This document shows, in pieces, positions 18,416 through 18,479 of a stretch of DNA of 18,479 bases. The notes below the pieces were generated by a model. It made no database searches. It worked only from the letters and a program-made list of their open reading frames with translations, and was not told the DNA's origin. Position numbers and translations under genes: made by a program. The first letter of the stretch is position 1. Every line of letters begins with the position of its first letter. The stretch is from Haplosporangium gracile (Eukaryota > Mortierellomycota > Mortierellomycetes > Mortierellales > Mortierellaceae), in assembly GCA_015499985.1 (NCBI GenBank), contig JAAAUF010000627.1, positions 1-18,479 on the forward strand, given 5' to 3'.

Positions 18416-18479
18416 GGTCGGTCGAATTCAGGGGATGTGGGTGTAAAAGGGAAAGAGGAGAGAGAAAAAAAAAAAAAGA

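Noticed and set aside
1..18479. Antiphage-like, biosynthetic or other gene cluster
   Set aside because: Neighbouring genes are unrelated housekeeping and regulatory functions in mixed orientation; nothing suggests a joint pathway.

Overview
The window looks like nuclear DNA of a filamentous fungus, most likely an early-diverging one (Mucoromycota, perhaps a Mortierella relative). Reasons: compact protein genes with short GT-AG introns (about 84-177 nt, plus one of 466 nt), GTAAG-type donors, poly-A/T tracts between genes, Gln/Lys/Ser-rich low-complexity regions, and the presence of SMG9 and a UPF0415/C7orf25 homologue, which are typical of animals and missing from budding yeast. The taxonomic placement is inference. 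I see no rRNA or tRNA gene, CRISPR array or transposase.

Layout from left to right. (1) Minus strand, 34-2115: a complete 14-helix DHA2-type MFS transporter in two exons. (2) 2116-3856: a long gene-poor interval with two perfect short hairpins. (3) Minus strand, 3862-4522: an F-box-like fragment overlapping, in another frame, a 185-codon Cys-containing ORF; together they may be one frameshifted F-box gene. (4) Minus strand, 4919-7914: a complete four-exon SMG9 gene (904 aa) with a very long Gln/Gly/Pro-rich N-terminus. (5) Plus strand, 8146-9569: a decayed gene for a secreted or surface protein (signal peptide, ectodomain, Pro/Ser linker, glycine-zipper membrane segment) broken by two TAG codons and several frame breaks. 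(6) Plus strand, 9866-11663: a single-pass membrane/coiled-coil protein with an apparent frameshift just after the membrane segment. (7) Minus strand, 11817-13155: a Lys/Glu-repeat protein with a SMAP-type domain, probably nucleolar. (8) Minus strand, 13457-15274: a GATA transcription factor with two fingers of different loop length. (9) 15275-16264: leader and intergenic DNA with a polypurine mirror repeat. (10) Minus strand, 16283-18415: a complete two-exon UPF0415/DUF1308 protein.

The genes do not form a pathway or cluster; this is an ordinary mixed fungal gene neighbourhood. The multi-exon models for SMG9, MFS, SMAP and UPF0415 were built by hand from reading frame, splice consensus and family similarity, and all junctions keep frame. 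The most interesting points are SMG9 in a fungus, the UPF0415 protein with a possible PIN-like motif, the mixed-class GATA fingers, and the two broken plus-strand genes. I did not find a convincing new multi-gene system.
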